From positions 6,920,501 to 6,984,500 of the forward strand of contig NZ_CP048222.1 of the NCBI RefSeq assembly GCF_010119975.1: a DNA stretch of 64,000 nt, given 5' to 3'. Below the pieces are notes generated by a model. It searched no databases. It worked only from the letters and a program-made list of their open reading frames with translations, and had not been told where the DNA came from. The stretch comes from Rhodocytophaga rosea (GTDB taxonomy: Bacteria > Bacteroidota > Bacteroidia > Cytophagales > 172606-1). The translations under genes were made by a program, and so were the position numbers. Below, one piece after another: positions 51,931-60,845 of the stretch; position 1 is the first letter of the stretch; each line of letters opens with the position of its first letter.

Positions 51931-52692
51931 TTATTGTTGTGGATACCAACTCCTGAGCCGCACTTCTATCTGCTTATTTGCCGCATTCACGGTTTGCTGG
52001 AAAGAATTCACATCAGCTAATCCTCCCTGTCCCCGGTAATGATAGGGATATACCACTTTCGGTTTGAAAGCTAGAACCGCATCGGCCGCCTGTTTTACAT
52101 CCATCGTATAGGGCAGGTTCATACATACAAAGGCTACATCAATATTTTTCAGCGCACGCATTTCTTCAATATCCTCCGTATCGCCGGAAATATAGATATT
52201 TTTTCCGCCAATGGTTAACACATAGCCATTACCCCGTCCTTTGGTATGCCTGGAATCGGCTGTTTCCGGAAGGTTATACATAGGAATTGCTTTGATATCA
52301 ATACCCAGCTGTTTGGTTGTTTTTCCATTATTCACTACGACTACTTCTTTTTTGATATGTTTCGCTAAAGAATCTGCTACGGCCTGAGGCACTACCATTG
52401 TTGCTTTGGAAAGGTCCAGGGCTTGCAGGGTTTTAACGTCCATGTGATCTCCATGAATATCGGTGATCAGTACCATATCCGGCGCAGGCAAACCTTCAAA
52501 TCCGGCTGCGCCTCCATAGGGATCTACATAAATCACCTGATTATTCCAGGTGAGTACCAAAGTGCCATGCAACACCGGTTGAATGCTTAAATTGCCCTTA
52601 CTAGTACTTAATTGATCTGCTGCCGGGCGCTGGGCTATTGCGGCATAAAAGGCAAGTGTAAATACAGCGACTAAAATGTGTTTCAACTTCAT
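51931..52692 (-). CDS. Secreted MBL-fold metal-dependent hydrolase
   Basis: A 253-residue protein with a signal peptide (KHILVAVFTLAFYAAIAQ). The metallo-beta-lactamase fold shows VLITDIHGDHMDVKTLQAL (HxxHxDH-type in an abbreviated form typical of UPF0173-like proteins), NIYISGDTEDIEEMRALKN and PYHYRGQGGLADVNSFQQTV. Family members hydrolyse small esters, lactones or phosphodiesters. The substrate is unknown, and the periplasmic location is inferred from the signal. Confidence 0.88.
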   Translation of the reverse strand: MKLKHILVAVFTLAFYAAIAQRPAADQLSTSKGNLSIQPVLHGTLVLTWNNQVIYVDPYGGAAGFEGLPAPDMVLITDIHGDHMDVKTLQALDLSKATMVVPQAVADSLAKHIKKEVVVVNNGKTTKQLGIDIKAIPMYNLPETADSRHTKGRGNGYVLTIGGKNIYISGDTEDIEEMRALKNIDVAFVCMNLPYTMDVKQAADAVLAFKPKVVYPYHYRGQGGLADVNSFQQTVNAANKQIEVRLRSWYPQQ

Positions 52693-52896
52693 AGGTTTAG
52701 GAGGTGAATTAATTAAACAGATAAGTGGGATACTTTGTTTGCACGAATGCAGCGCAAACTTTTTCTAATATACAAATTCAGCTTCAAAAGCCCTTCTTAA
52801 TTCTTACTCTAATTCCTGAGCTTGTTGACTCTCCAAAAATATCTGAGCCAAGTGCTTGACTGGTATTATTTATTTTAGTAGTATTATGATATCAAA

Positions 52897-53796
52897 ATGA
52901 TAGCAAATTATACTACTATGATCCAAGAATCTACCGTTAGGCCATTGTCAGCATATATCATGCTGGTGGTTTGTTTAGCCTTATTATTAATTACCATTCT
53001 GTTTCCTGCGCTTAATCTGTTAGGCAGGATGGAAGCCAGTATTATTGCGAGTGTAGTGAGTGGAGTGATATTGTTGTTTTTATCTGCCGGATTTATAATC
53101 AATAATCCCAATGAATCGAAAGTGCTGATTTTGTTTGGGGAGTACAAAGGCACCGTAAAAGACTATGGCTTTTTCTGGGCGAATCCTTTTCTGGTGAAAA
53201 AGAACGTTTCCCTGCGGGCACGTAACCTGAACGGCAGCCAGCTCAAGGTAAATGATAAGCTTGGGAATCCAATAGAAATTGCCGCTGTAATCGTTTGGCA
53301 GGTGCAGGATACCGCCAAAGCCATTCTGGAAGTAGACGATTACCAGCAGTTTGTAGTGGTGCAAAGCGAAGCGGCTGTAAGGCACCTGGCCAATGCATTT
53401 CCATACGACACTTTCGATGATGACCATGAGCCTGGATTAACTTTGCGTGCCGGTGCTGAAAAAGTGAATGAATTGCTCGAAATGGAACTGAATGTACGTC
53501 TGGCCAGGGCTGGTATCTTTGTAATCGAAGCCAGGATCAGCCACCTGGCCTATGCTTCAGAAATTGCCGGTGCCATGTTACAACGCCAGCAGGCCATTGC
53601 CGTAGTAGCTGCCAGACGTCAGATCGTGGAAGGAGCCGTAGGAATGGTGGAAATGGCCCTGGCCAAACTTTCTGAAAAGGAAATTGTGCACCTGGACGAA
53701 GAAAGAAAAGCAGCCATGGTGAGTAATTTACTGGTGGTATTATGCGGTGAAAAAGCGGTACATCCGATATTAAATGCAGGTACTTTGCATCATTAA
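52897..53796 (+). CDS. SPFH-domain (band 7/stomatin-like) membrane protein
   Basis: A 299-residue protein with two hydrophobic N-terminal segments ([40 protein letters not shown]) followed by the SPFH domain ([60 protein letters not shown]) and a coiled-coil-type C-terminus ([20 protein letters not shown]). It probably forms membrane microdomains or acts as a protease regulator. A small Arc-type DNA-binding protein and a hydrolase follow on the same strand, the SPFH-Arc pairing being common in Bacteroidota. Confidence 0.9.
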   Translation: MIANYTTMIQESTVRPLSAYIMLVVCLALLLITILFPALNLLGRMEASIIASVVSGVILLFLSAGFIINNPNESKVLILFGEYKGTVKDYGFFWANPFLVKKNVSLRARNLNGSQLKVNDKLGNPIEIAAVIVWQVQDTAKAILEVDDYQQFVVVQSEAAVRHLANAFPYDTFDDDHEPGLTLRAGAEKVNELLEMELNVRLARAGIFVIEARISHLAYASEIAGAMLQRQQAIAVVAARRQIVEGAVGMVEMALAKLSEKEIVHLDEERKAAMVSNLLVVLCGEKAVHPILNAGTLHH

Positions 53797-53843
53797 TAGA
53801 AGCGGGAGGATAGAAGTTGGACGTTTGGCTCCAAATCTGCAAC

Positions 53844-53927
53844 AATGTCGAATTGCCAACAAGGAATAATGAATTCAGAAGATAAGCACTTCTTCATTTC
53901 TTGTTCTTTGTTGGGCGTTCGATATTC
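53844..53927. repeat. Inverted CCAACAAGGAATAATGAA / TTCATTTCTTG...TTGG pair
   Basis: The left arm (53844-53881) reads AATGTCGAATTGCCAACAAG followed by GAATAATGAATTCAGAAG. The right arm (53888-53927) is its imperfect reverse complement over about 38 bp. It lies between the SPFH and Arc genes. Architecture as in the other word pairs of this window. Confidence 0.65.
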
Positions 53928-53977
53928 AAAAAGCTCTCCCATTTAATAAAAATATGTATTAACTGATTGCCCCGGGA

Positions 53978-54172
53978 ATGGCACAAAAGAAATCATTTGT
54001 ACTGCGGATCAATCCGGACACCCTGAAAGAACTCGAAAAATGGGCGGAAGATGAATTCCGCAGTGTGAACGGACAGATAGAATATTTGCTGCAAAAGGCA
54101 CTGAAAGATCATGGCCGGGAGCCTAAGTTAAAAAGCAATCCGGAGGAAAATAATACCAGCACAGAGAAGTAA
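53978..54172 (+). CDS. Arc-family ribbon-helix-helix DNA-binding protein
   Basis: A 64-residue protein. The N-terminal strand (KKSFVLRINPDTLKELEKWA) and the helix (EFRSVNGQIEYLLQKALKDH) are the ribbon-helix-helix fold of Arc/CopG repressors. The tail is polar and acidic. It lies 182 bp after the SPFH gene and 18 bp before the hydrolase gene. Probably a small transcriptional regulator; no toxin partner is evident. Confidence 0.85.
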   Translation: MAQKKSFVLRINPDTLKELEKWAEDEFRSVNGQIEYLLQKALKDHGREPKLKSNPEENNTSTEK

Positions 54173-54190
54173 TTTTCCTGATATATTGTT

Positions 54191-55000
54191 ATGACAATTT
54201 CAGCTCCTTTCGTCCGGTTTTTCAGGTGGACTGCCGGATTATCCATCCGCAATAAAATCCGCTTCGTCTGGTTTACGCTGGTGAGTATTTTTATGGGATG
54301 GCTGGTTGTTTCGTACCAGGTGAGAGGCGTTGATGCAGCAATCATGAGCAGTGATCAGCAGGTGGTAGTGAGCAATACTGAGGAATCTATTACTTTTTCG
54401 CCAGCTCAACATATCCGCCCGCTTACATTTATCTTTTATCCAGGCGCTTTAGTGTCGGCTAAATCGTATGCCCCTTTTGCCAGAGCCATAGCTTTGCAGG
54501 GGTATACCACCATTATTGTAAAAATGCCTTTTCGCCTGGCAAGCTTTGGCCATGAAAAAGCTTTACAATTCATCAAAGAAAACAAAATACCGCAACAATG
54601 GGTAGTAGGCGGGCATTCGTTAGGAGCCGCTAAAGCCGCCCAGTTTGCTTTTGAACACCCGCAATTACTACAAGGACTGATTTTGATCGGCACTTCCCAC
54701 CCCAGAGAATTGAATTTATCCGGCTTATCGCTGGACGTTACTAAAATTTATGGGAGCCTGGATGGAGTGGCTTCTGTAGAAGAGGTAATGGCCTATAAAA
54801 AGAATTTACCATCTCATTCGCAATTTATAGAAATAGAAGGCGGAAACCATGCCCAGTTTGGCTATTATGGTTCCCAGTTAGGCGATCACTCAGCCACGAT
54901 CAGCAGAGAAAGGCAGCACGATCTGAGCATTAAAGCCACCTTACAATCTTTACAAAGAATAGAAAAAGCAGGCGCTCAAAAAATATCCGGAAACGACTGA
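54191..55000 (+). CDS. Alpha/beta hydrolase with N-terminal membrane anchor
   Basis: A 269-residue protein. An N-terminal hydrophobic segment (IRFVWFTLVSIFMGWLVVSY) anchors it or serves as a signal. The hydrolase core is FIFYPGALVSAKSYAPFARA, the nucleophile elbow VVGGHSLGAAKAAQFAFEHP (GHSLG), then ITKIYGSLDGVASVEE-like (KIYGSLDGVA) and the late His in EIEGGNHAQFGYYG. This fits the alpha/beta-hydrolase_5 group. Substrate unknown. It is the third gene of the SPFH-Arc-hydrolase run. Confidence 0.88.
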   Translation: MTISAPFVRFFRWTAGLSIRNKIRFVWFTLVSIFMGWLVVSYQVRGVDAAIMSSDQQVVVSNTEESITFSPAQHIRPLTFIFYPGALVSAKSYAPFARAIALQGYTTIIVKMPFRLASFGHEKALQFIKENKIPQQWVVGGHSLGAAKAAQFAFEHPQLLQGLILIGTSHPRELNLSGLSLDVTKIYGSLDGVASVEEVMAYKKNLPSHSQFIEIEGGNHAQFGYYGSQLGDHSATISRERQHDLSIKATLQSLQRIEKAGAQKISGND

Positions 55001-55191
55001 TAGTTAAAATTATAGAAGGAATAATTTAACTTCTACTTCAGTAAAGGATACGTTTTCTCCGGCAAAATCTTTTCAAAATAAACTAACCCTTTTGAAAAAA
55101 TATCGTTTCAAACCATATCAATAAAGTTATATGGTATCCTTTTTTGGATATCGATATAGCGGATGTTCAACCCTAAAAACCTCATGAAGCT

Positions 55192-55788
55192 ATGGCAAGC
55201 ACCAGCGAAAACATTGTAGACACTCTACAGGAACTTACCGAATTTGTAAACGACAGAATTGAAGGCTACGAAACAGCCGTAAAAGAAAGTAAAAATTCAG
55301 AATACCAGGCATATTACCGGAAACTGGCCAGCCAGAGTACCGATTTTTCTAATGAACTGAATACATTTATCCGCAGCTATGGCGGCGAAATGGAAAGAGA
55401 TACCACCCTGAAAGGTAAATTTTACCGCCAGTGGATGGATATTAAATCTACTTTTACCGGCCGGGATGAAGAATCCATTATCGGCTCTAATATTTATGGA
55501 GAAGAATGGGCCATTAAAGCATATAAAGATGCTCTGGATAATGGCAATTTGCCTCCGGAAATCCGCCAGGTAGTAGACCGTCAATATCAGTCTTCTCTGG
55601 AAACGTATAATCAGTTAAAAAGCATGAAAGATGTTACTGGCACTGCCAGCGATGTACGTTCTGATAATTCCAGCCTTGGTTCTGGTGCGAGTTCTACAGG
55701 ATATTCTTCCGGAAGCACCGATTCCAGTAATTCAGGGTCTTCCCTGGGTGGCAACTTCTCTACTAGTGGGGACGCCAGAAACTATTAA
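55192..55788 (+). CDS. DUF2383 (PA2169-type four-helix-bundle) protein
   Basis: A 198-residue protein. Residues 1-150 form the ferritin-like four-helix DUF2383 domain (NIVDTLQELTEFVNDRIEGY; YQAYYRKLASQSTDFSNELN; IGSNIYGEEWAIKAYKDALD; PEIRQVVDRQYQSSLETYNQ). The last 45 residues are a Ser/Gly-rich low-complexity tail (SSLGSGASSTGYSSGSTDSS). Such proteins are often stress-induced, with no known function. A terminator follows at 55827. Confidence 0.88.
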   Translation: MASTSENIVDTLQELTEFVNDRIEGYETAVKESKNSEYQAYYRKLASQSTDFSNELNTFIRSYGGEMERDTTLKGKFYRQWMDIKSTFTGRDEESIIGSNIYGEEWAIKAYKDALDNGNLPPEIRQVVDRQYQSSLETYNQLKSMKDVTGTASDVRSDNSSLGSGASSTGYSSGSTDSSNSGSSLGGNFSTSGDARNY

Positions 55789-55826
55789 TAGATTCTTATT
55801 TATCTCGATGCATTGGGATATTTAAT

Positions 55827-55861
55827 AAAAAAGCCGGTTCTCAAAAAGGACCGGCTTTTTG
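55827..55861 (+). terminator. Rho-independent terminator of the DUF2383 gene
   Basis: AAAAAAGCCGGT (55827-55838) pairs with ACCGGCTTTTT (55850-55860), ending in a T run. It is 38 bp past the stop. Confidence 0.85.
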
Positions 55862-55903
55862 TTAGACTATGCTATAATATAAACTACCTACTTCAATCAA
55901 TTC

Positions 55904-55965
55904 GTTGTTGGTTATTCAAAATGGATTTTCATTTACACTTACTCTAACAACTATCAACCAACAAC
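55904..55965. repeat. Inverted GTTGTTGGTT / AACCAACAAC pair
   Basis: GTTGTTGGTTATTC (55904-55917) faces AACAACTATCAACCAACAAC (55946-55965). Ten bases pair perfectly and more with gaps. It lies next to the stop of the minus-strand VWA gene. Confidence 0.6.
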
Positions 55966-55971
55966 TAAGCT

Positions 55972-57891
55972 CTATTTTCCGGCAATCCACTGGCAGGAAC
56001 GAACCATATTGATAAATTCAGCCCGGTAGCCTTCTTTGTCTATTCCTTTGGCACCTTCAGCCAGGGCTACTACATCAAAATAATTGCTGGTGCCTTTAAA
56101 CTCAGAATTACGCAACAACATACCAAACTGAGCTACCGCTGCCGAAAACCTAAAATTTTCAGAGGTCTTGGCAATACTTATATTTTCGTCTTTTACAGTG
56201 CTTGAAATCAGCTTGCTTTGCTGTCCATCCGGCTGTTTGTAGCGCAGTTTCAGGGTCATTAATTCACCTGAATGATAAGCGGCCGGCTCTACTTTATTTT
56301 TCTGGTATTTTAAGTCATCAATCGCAGGAACTGGCTGGGTAACTTCTTTCAGGCTAGTTGGAATAATTTCGTACAACGCCGTAACCGTATGTCCTGAACC
56401 TAATTCGCCGGCATCTTTTTTATCATTGTTAAAATCTTCGTTCTGTAAAACCCGGTTCTCATACCCGATCAGGCGGTAAGCTTTCACTTTGGCCGGATTA
56501 AATTCAAGCTGCAATTTTACGTCTTTGGCAATGGTAAACAAAGTGCCACCAAATTCATTTACCAGCACTTTCCTGGCTTCCATCATATTGTCTATGTAGG
56601 CATAATTTCCATTTCCTTTGTTAGCCAGAATTTCCATTTTGGAATCCTTATAATTGCCCATGCCAAAACCAAGCACCGTCAGGAATACACCAGTTTCCCG
56701 TTTTTCCTCGATCAGGCGTTCCATTTCTGCATTGCTGGAAGCACCTACATTAAAATCGCCATCGGTAGCCAGAATCACCCGGTTATTGCCTTCCTGAACA
56801 AAATTTTCTTTAGCGATTTTATAAGCCAGTTTAATTCCTTCGCCACCGGCAGTAGAACCACCAGCTTCAAGTTCGCTCAGTGCCTCCCGGATTTTCGCTT
56901 TATTGGCACCACTCGTAGAAGGCAGCACCATTCCGGCGGCTCCGGCATATACCACAATAGCTACTTTATCCTGCGGACGAAGCTCATCTACCAGCATACT
57001 AAAAGCAGATTTGAGCAAAGGTAATTTCTGGGGATCGCTCATCGAACCGGAAACATCTATCAGAAACACCAGGTTGGAGGCAGGCAGGTTTTCAGTGGCT
57101 ACTTTTTTCCCTTGTAAACCAATGTGTACCAGGCGGTGCTCTTTATTCCAGGGACATTCAGAAATTTCTGTATTTACAGTAAACGGATCGTTACCTTTGG
57201 GCTGCGGATAATTGTAATTAAAATAGTTCACCATTTCCTCAATCCGTACTGCATCTTTAGGAGGCATTTGTCCCTGGCTGATAAAGCGGCGGATATTGCT
57301 GTAAGAAGCGGCGTCTACGTCAATAGAGAAGGTAGAAAGCGGATTTTTTATAACTTCTCTAAACCCGTTTTCCCGGATGGCATCATATTCTTCGGTATTG
57401 AACACTTCTTTCTTTTCCCTGTCCATAGGAGCCGAGTGAAAAGGAGCAGGAGCCATTTCATAAGCCATGTCCATTTGAGGCTGGGCACTCTTATTGGTTC
57501 TACCTGGTTTAGCTGTGGCTATTGAGCCGGTAACATTCTGCTTTTGTTGTATTCCGTAGCCAATTACAGTTACTTCCTGCAAAGACTTTACATCCGGAGA
57601 AAGTTTTGCATCTATTTTGGTTTTGGTTCCGGCTTTAATTTCTTGTGTAGTGTATCCGATATAGCTAAAAACCAGTACAACTTTGTCGCCCGAAACTTTG
57701 AGATTATACGTGCCATTGCTGTCGGTAATGGTGCCGGATTTAGTTCCTTTTACCAGTACATTTACACCGGGTAGGGGAGAGTTGTCATCGGCAGCAGTTA
57801 CAGTTCCGGTTATGGTGCGTTCCTGCCTAAGGGCGATCATGTTTACAAAAGCAAAAACCACAATCGTAAGGGTGATGATATATTTTGTCAT
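55972..57891 (-). CDS. VWA-domain protein with carboxypeptidase-regulatory-like N-terminus
   Basis: A 639-residue protein. The signal/anchor (ITLTIVVFAFVNMIALRQER) precedes a CarboxypepD_reg-like domain (about 25-105; GTVTAADDNSPLPGVNVLV; SYIGYTTQEIKAGT) and a short plug-like linker (EVTVIGYGIQQKQNVTGSI). The von Willebrand N-terminal segment (PLSTFSIDVDAASYSNIRRF) is followed by the VWA domain with an intact MIDAS (LVFLIDVSGSMSDPQK; VILATDGDFNVG) and a C-terminal YfbK-type extension (GMLLRNSEFKGTSNYFDVVA). It is probably periplasmic or surface-exposed. It is divergent from the gene at 58025 and lies close to the ECF sigma/anti-sigma pair, whose anti-sigma factor carries the same CarboxypepD-plus-VxGYG motif. 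Confidence 0.9.
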   Translation of the reverse strand: MTKYIITLTIVVFAFVNMIALRQERTITGTVTAADDNSPLPGVNVLVKGTKSGTITDSNGTYNLKVSGDKVVLVFSYIGYTTQEIKAGTKTKIDAKLSPDVKSLQEVTVIGYGIQQKQNVTGSIATAKPGRTNKSAQPQMDMAYEMAPAPFHSAPMDREKKEVFNTEEYDAIRENGFREVIKNPLSTFSIDVDAASYSNIRRFISQGQMPPKDAVRIEEMVNYFNYNYPQPKGNDPFTVNTEISECPWNKEHRLVHIGLQGKKVATENLPASNLVFLIDVSGSMSDPQKLPLLKSAFSMLVDELRPQDKVAIVVYAGAAGMVLPSTSGANKAKIREALSELEAGGSTAGGEGIKLAYKIAKENFVQEGNNRVILATDGDFNVGASSNAEMERLIEEKRETGVFLTVLGFGMGNYKDSKMEILANKGNGNYAYIDNMMEARKVLVNEFGGTLFTIAKDVKLQLEFNPAKVKAYRLIGYENRVLQNEDFNNDKKDAGELGSGHTVTALYEIIPTSLKEVTQPVPAIDDLKYQKNKVEPAAYHSGELMTLKLRYKQPDGQQSKLISSTVKDENISIAKTSENFRFSAAVAQFGMLLRNSEFKGTSNYFDVVALAEGAKGIDKEGYRAEFINMVRSCQWIAGK

Positions 57892-58024
57892 ATCGTTAAG
57901 ATTTTACAAGATGATGCGGGCTTTTTCAGGATTCCATAAAGCAGTGTATGAATTTTAAAATAAATTTAATAATCCTTATATTGGAGTAATGTAGATTTGC
58001 TTTGTATTGGCTACTATAAAAGAA

Positions 58025-58666
58025 ATGAATAGAAGAACTTTGATACGAGTAGGAATTATTAACCTGATAGTAGGGGTACTAATCGTAAGTCCTTTTCTTC
58101 CAGGTCCCAGTTTTTTGAGTACGCCCATTAATTTTATTTCAAGCAGCATACAATTTTTGAGTATTCCGGCTCTTGTAGTCAGTCTGTTCGGTCTGGTGGG
58201 AACAATTATGGAAGTAAAAAAAGTTAGCAGAGACAAAACCTATAAGATCGGTGCGAGACCGCTGTTAATGCTCACTTTGCCAATCTTTTCCTTCCTGACA
58301 GTAATCTGGCTTTCTGACTTTGCTAGAACCTATAGCCGGGAAACGGCAATTGGAAGGGCAACTCCATTGATTATAGCAGTGGAAAAGTACAATAGAGACA
58401 AAGGATATTATCCAGTTTCTTTGGATCAGCTGAAAAAGGAATCTTATTTAAAATTTATTCCTTCACCTTGGATCATGGGTGTTGCTCAGTATCAGTACCA
58501 ACCGACCGGCGACAGTTACAGGGTTTCTTTTTCTCAAAATGTAATCATGGGATTCAACTTTGAGATAGTCACGTATGATAAAAATGATAGTCACAAAGCT
58601 GAAGGTGAACTTGAAACACTTTATGTCACCAATACAAAGCATTGGAAGTATTACATTTATGACTAA
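58025..58666 (+). CDS. Hypothetical membrane protein
   Basis: About 213 residues from ATG 58025 (MNRRTLIRVGIINLIVGVLI). Three hydrophobic segments are seen (about 8-27, 39-61 with IQFLSIPALVVSLFGLVGT, and about 80-100 with PLLMLTLPIFSFLTVIWLSD), then a soluble domain of about 110 residues (AVEKYNRDKGYYPVSLDQLK; YQYQPTGDSYRVSFSQNVIM). The soluble part resembles pilin/type II secretion-type proteins in its KGYYPVSLDQL pattern, though the family is not clear. Function unknown. Confidence 0.65.
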   Translation: MNRRTLIRVGIINLIVGVLIVSPFLPGPSFLSTPINFISSSIQFLSIPALVVSLFGLVGTIMEVKKVSRDKTYKIGARPLLMLTLPIFSFLTVIWLSDFARTYSRETAIGRATPLIIAVEKYNRDKGYYPVSLDQLKKESYLKFIPSPWIMGVAQYQYQPTGDSYRVSFSQNVIMGFNFEIVTYDKNDSHKAEGELETLYVTNTKHWKYYIYD

Positions 58667-58815
58667 AAATTACTATTGCCAATCTTTATTCACTTGACAA
58701 TTGAAATACGCACTATCTATTATTGCAATTATTGCACTACCTAACAATTTAACTATTTAACAATAAAAATCATTTAACCCATCCAGCCATCCACATCATT
58801 TAACCAGCATATATT

Positions 58816-59403
58816 TTGTTTTTCAAACGATTCTCTAAACCAAAGCCTCCTGATGATAATGAACTGATCCGGCTTTACAGACGGACTTCGGATGCTGCCC
58901 ATGCCGGAGAGTTATTTGAGCGCTATGTACACCTGGTATATGGAGTATGCATGAAATACCTGAAAAATGAGGAGGACAGCAAGGATGCGGTGATGCAGAT
59001 TTTCGAGAAACTGCTGGTGGAGCTAAAAGTGCATGAAATTAGTAACTTTAAAAGCTGGCTGCATGTACTGGCCAAAAACCATTGTCTGATGTGGCTGCGT
59101 TCGGCCAGGGTACGGCACGAAAAGAACATTCTTACCTTTGAGGTGAGCGATGATATGGAAAATGACAAGGACCGGCATCTTATAGAAGACGATGATGGAC
59201 TGGAAGATAACCTGGCATTGCTGGAAAAAGGAATACAAGTATTGCCAGCCGAACAAAAACAGTGCATAGAATTGTTTTATTTACAGCAGAAATGTTATAA
59301 GGAAATAGCTGACATTACGGGTTACGATCTCAAGAAAGTAAAAAGTTATATTCAGAACGGTAAACGTAACCTGAAGATCTATCTGGAAAAAGAGAATGAG
59401 TAA
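58816..59403 (+). CDS. ECF-type sigma factor
   Basis: A 195-residue sigma-70 family factor. The likely start is TTG 58816 (MFFKRFSKPKPPDDNELIRL); the next Met is about 37 codons in and would cut region 2. Region 2 has LFERYVHLVYGVCMKYLKNE and FEKLLVELKVHEISNFKSWL; region 4 has LPAEQKQCIELFYLQQKCYK and IADITGYDLKKVKSYIQNGK. It partners with the anti-sigma factor that overlaps its stop by eight bases. The target genes are unknown; the nearby VWA gene is a candidate. Confidence 0.9.
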   Translation: MFFKRFSKPKPPDDNELIRLYRRTSDAAHAGELFERYVHLVYGVCMKYLKNEEDSKDAVMQIFEKLLVELKVHEISNFKSWLHVLAKNHCLMWLRSARVRHEKNILTFEVSDDMENDKDRHLIEDDDGLEDNLALLEKGIQVLPAEQKQCIELFYLQQKCYKEIADITGYDLKKVKSYIQNGKRNLKIYLEKENE

Positions 59404-60811
59404 AAGCAAACAACATATGACCCTGCCGGATACCGAACATTTGTCCCTGGAACAGATGCAGGCATATCTGGACGATACCCTTCCTGGCAGGGGTATGCAC
59501 CAGGTAGAACGACATCTGCTGGATTGTGAGCTTTGTTCGGATGCCTTTGAAGGATTATCTGCAATTCCGGAACCAGAACAGGCGCTTGATGCCGTTGCTC
59601 ATATAAAGAAAAATATCCGCAAGAAAACCATGCGGCAGCCGGTGATCCGACGCAAACGGAAGCTGGTTACTGTTTTGTGGAAACCGATGAGTGTAGCGGC
59701 TTCTATCCTTATCCTGCTGACTGCCGTTTTTATCATCCTTCGCATTGATCGTAGGTTCAGAAAACCCAAAGAGCAGATATCCATGTCGGCACCGAAACAA
59801 GCGCCAGCATTACAGCCTGGCTCTGCTGCAAAGGAAGATATGAGTGCGGCCAAGCCTGAAGAGTTAATAACTCAGAACCAGCAATTATCTGCCCGGAATG
59901 AGCCGCAAGCATTTAAATCCGTTCCATTTACATTGTCAGAAAAAAAACCAGCTCCTGTAATAATAGAAGCAGAAAAGGAAGAAAGTATCGTGTCAGAGCA
60001 ATTATCTGTAACAGAAGCAGTAAGTGCTCCCGCTCCCAGCCCTTCTTCAGATATTGAAGCTGATCTACTGGAAGAAGAAACAGCTCCGGCATTGCCCAGA
60101 GTGGCTGCCGTACCGGAAGCTAAACGGGCTAAAAAAGCAGATGAAGAGGTAACAACTCTAATCGCACCAACCCTGAGTTCACGTAAGCCAAGTGGTATTT
60201 CCCAGAGTTCGGTAATGATATACGGTACAGTCATTTCTGAAAGTTTTGAAACACCCTTGGCGGGTGTAACGGTTACAATAAAAGGCTCTGCTCAGACAGC
60301 TACAACCGATGAAGAAGGCAAGTTTAAGTTACTTGTTCCCCTGGAAAGCATTCTTGTTTTTAATTATATCGGCTATAATTCGGAGGAATCTGTGATCAAA
60401 AATCAGGAGCCGCTAAAAATTAAGCTAACTGAAGATATAAAGGCTTTGAATGAGGTGGCTGTAGTAGGTTATGGAACTGAGAAAAAATCTCTGGAAGATG
60501 CCGTGTTTACAAAACCGCTGCCGGTAAAAGGCTACTCTGATTTCAGGATTTATATGCGCAATAACCTTAGATACCCGGAAACTGCCAGGAAAAATAAAAT
60601 TGAAGGAAATGTCCGGGTAGAGTTTTGGGTAAATGCGGATAGTACGCTCTCTGATTTTACCATCAAAAAAGGACTAGGCTATGGCTGCGATGAAGAAGCC
60701 ATCCGCCTTATTAAAGAAGGACCTGCCTGGAAACCCGGCCTCCAGAACAATGTTCCCACCAGACAAAGGTTTATCGTGATTGTGCCTTTCAAACTGAAAG
60801 AGGAGAAGTAA
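59396..60811 (+). CDS. Anti-sigma factor fused to CarboxypepD_reg-like and TonB C-terminal domains
   Basis: A 471-residue protein overlapping the sigma gene by eight bases (ATGAGTAA). Residues 1-60 are a zf-HC2-like anti-sigma domain (LSLEQMQAYLDDTLPGRGMH, then HLLDCELCSDAFEGL). A membrane segment follows at about 98-118 (PMSVAASILILLTAVFIIL). The periplasmic part has a low-complexity Ala/Pro/Glu stretch (120-250), a CarboxypepD_reg-like domain (about 278-355; GTVISESFETPLAGVTVTIK; FNYIGYNSEES), a VAVVGYG linker and a TonB C-terminal domain (about 388-470; FRIYMRNNLRYPETARKNKI; VRVEFWVNADSTLSDFTIKK). It could couple an outer-membrane transporter signal to sigma release. Confidence 0.88.
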   Translation: MSKSKQHMTLPDTEHLSLEQMQAYLDDTLPGRGMHQVERHLLDCELCSDAFEGLSAIPEPEQALDAVAHIKKNIRKKTMRQPVIRRKRKLVTVLWKPMSVAASILILLTAVFIILRIDRRFRKPKEQISMSAPKQAPALQPGSAAKEDMSAAKPEELITQNQQLSARNEPQAFKSVPFTLSEKKPAPVIIEAEKEESIVSEQLSVTEAVSAPAPSPSSDIEADLLEEETAPALPRVAAVPEAKRAKKADEEVTTLIAPTLSSRKPSGISQSSVMIYGTVISESFETPLAGVTVTIKGSAQTATTDEEGKFKLLVPLESILVFNYIGYNSEESVIKNQEPLKIKLTEDIKALNEVAVVGYGTEKKSLEDAVFTKPLPVKGYSDFRIYMRNNLRYPETARKNKIEGNVRVEFWVNADSTLSDFTIKKGLGYGCDEEAIRLIKEGPAWKPGLQNNVPTRQRFIVIVPFKLKEEK

Positions 60812-60845
60812 AATAACAGGTTATTGAGTGTTAGAGGCACACAAA

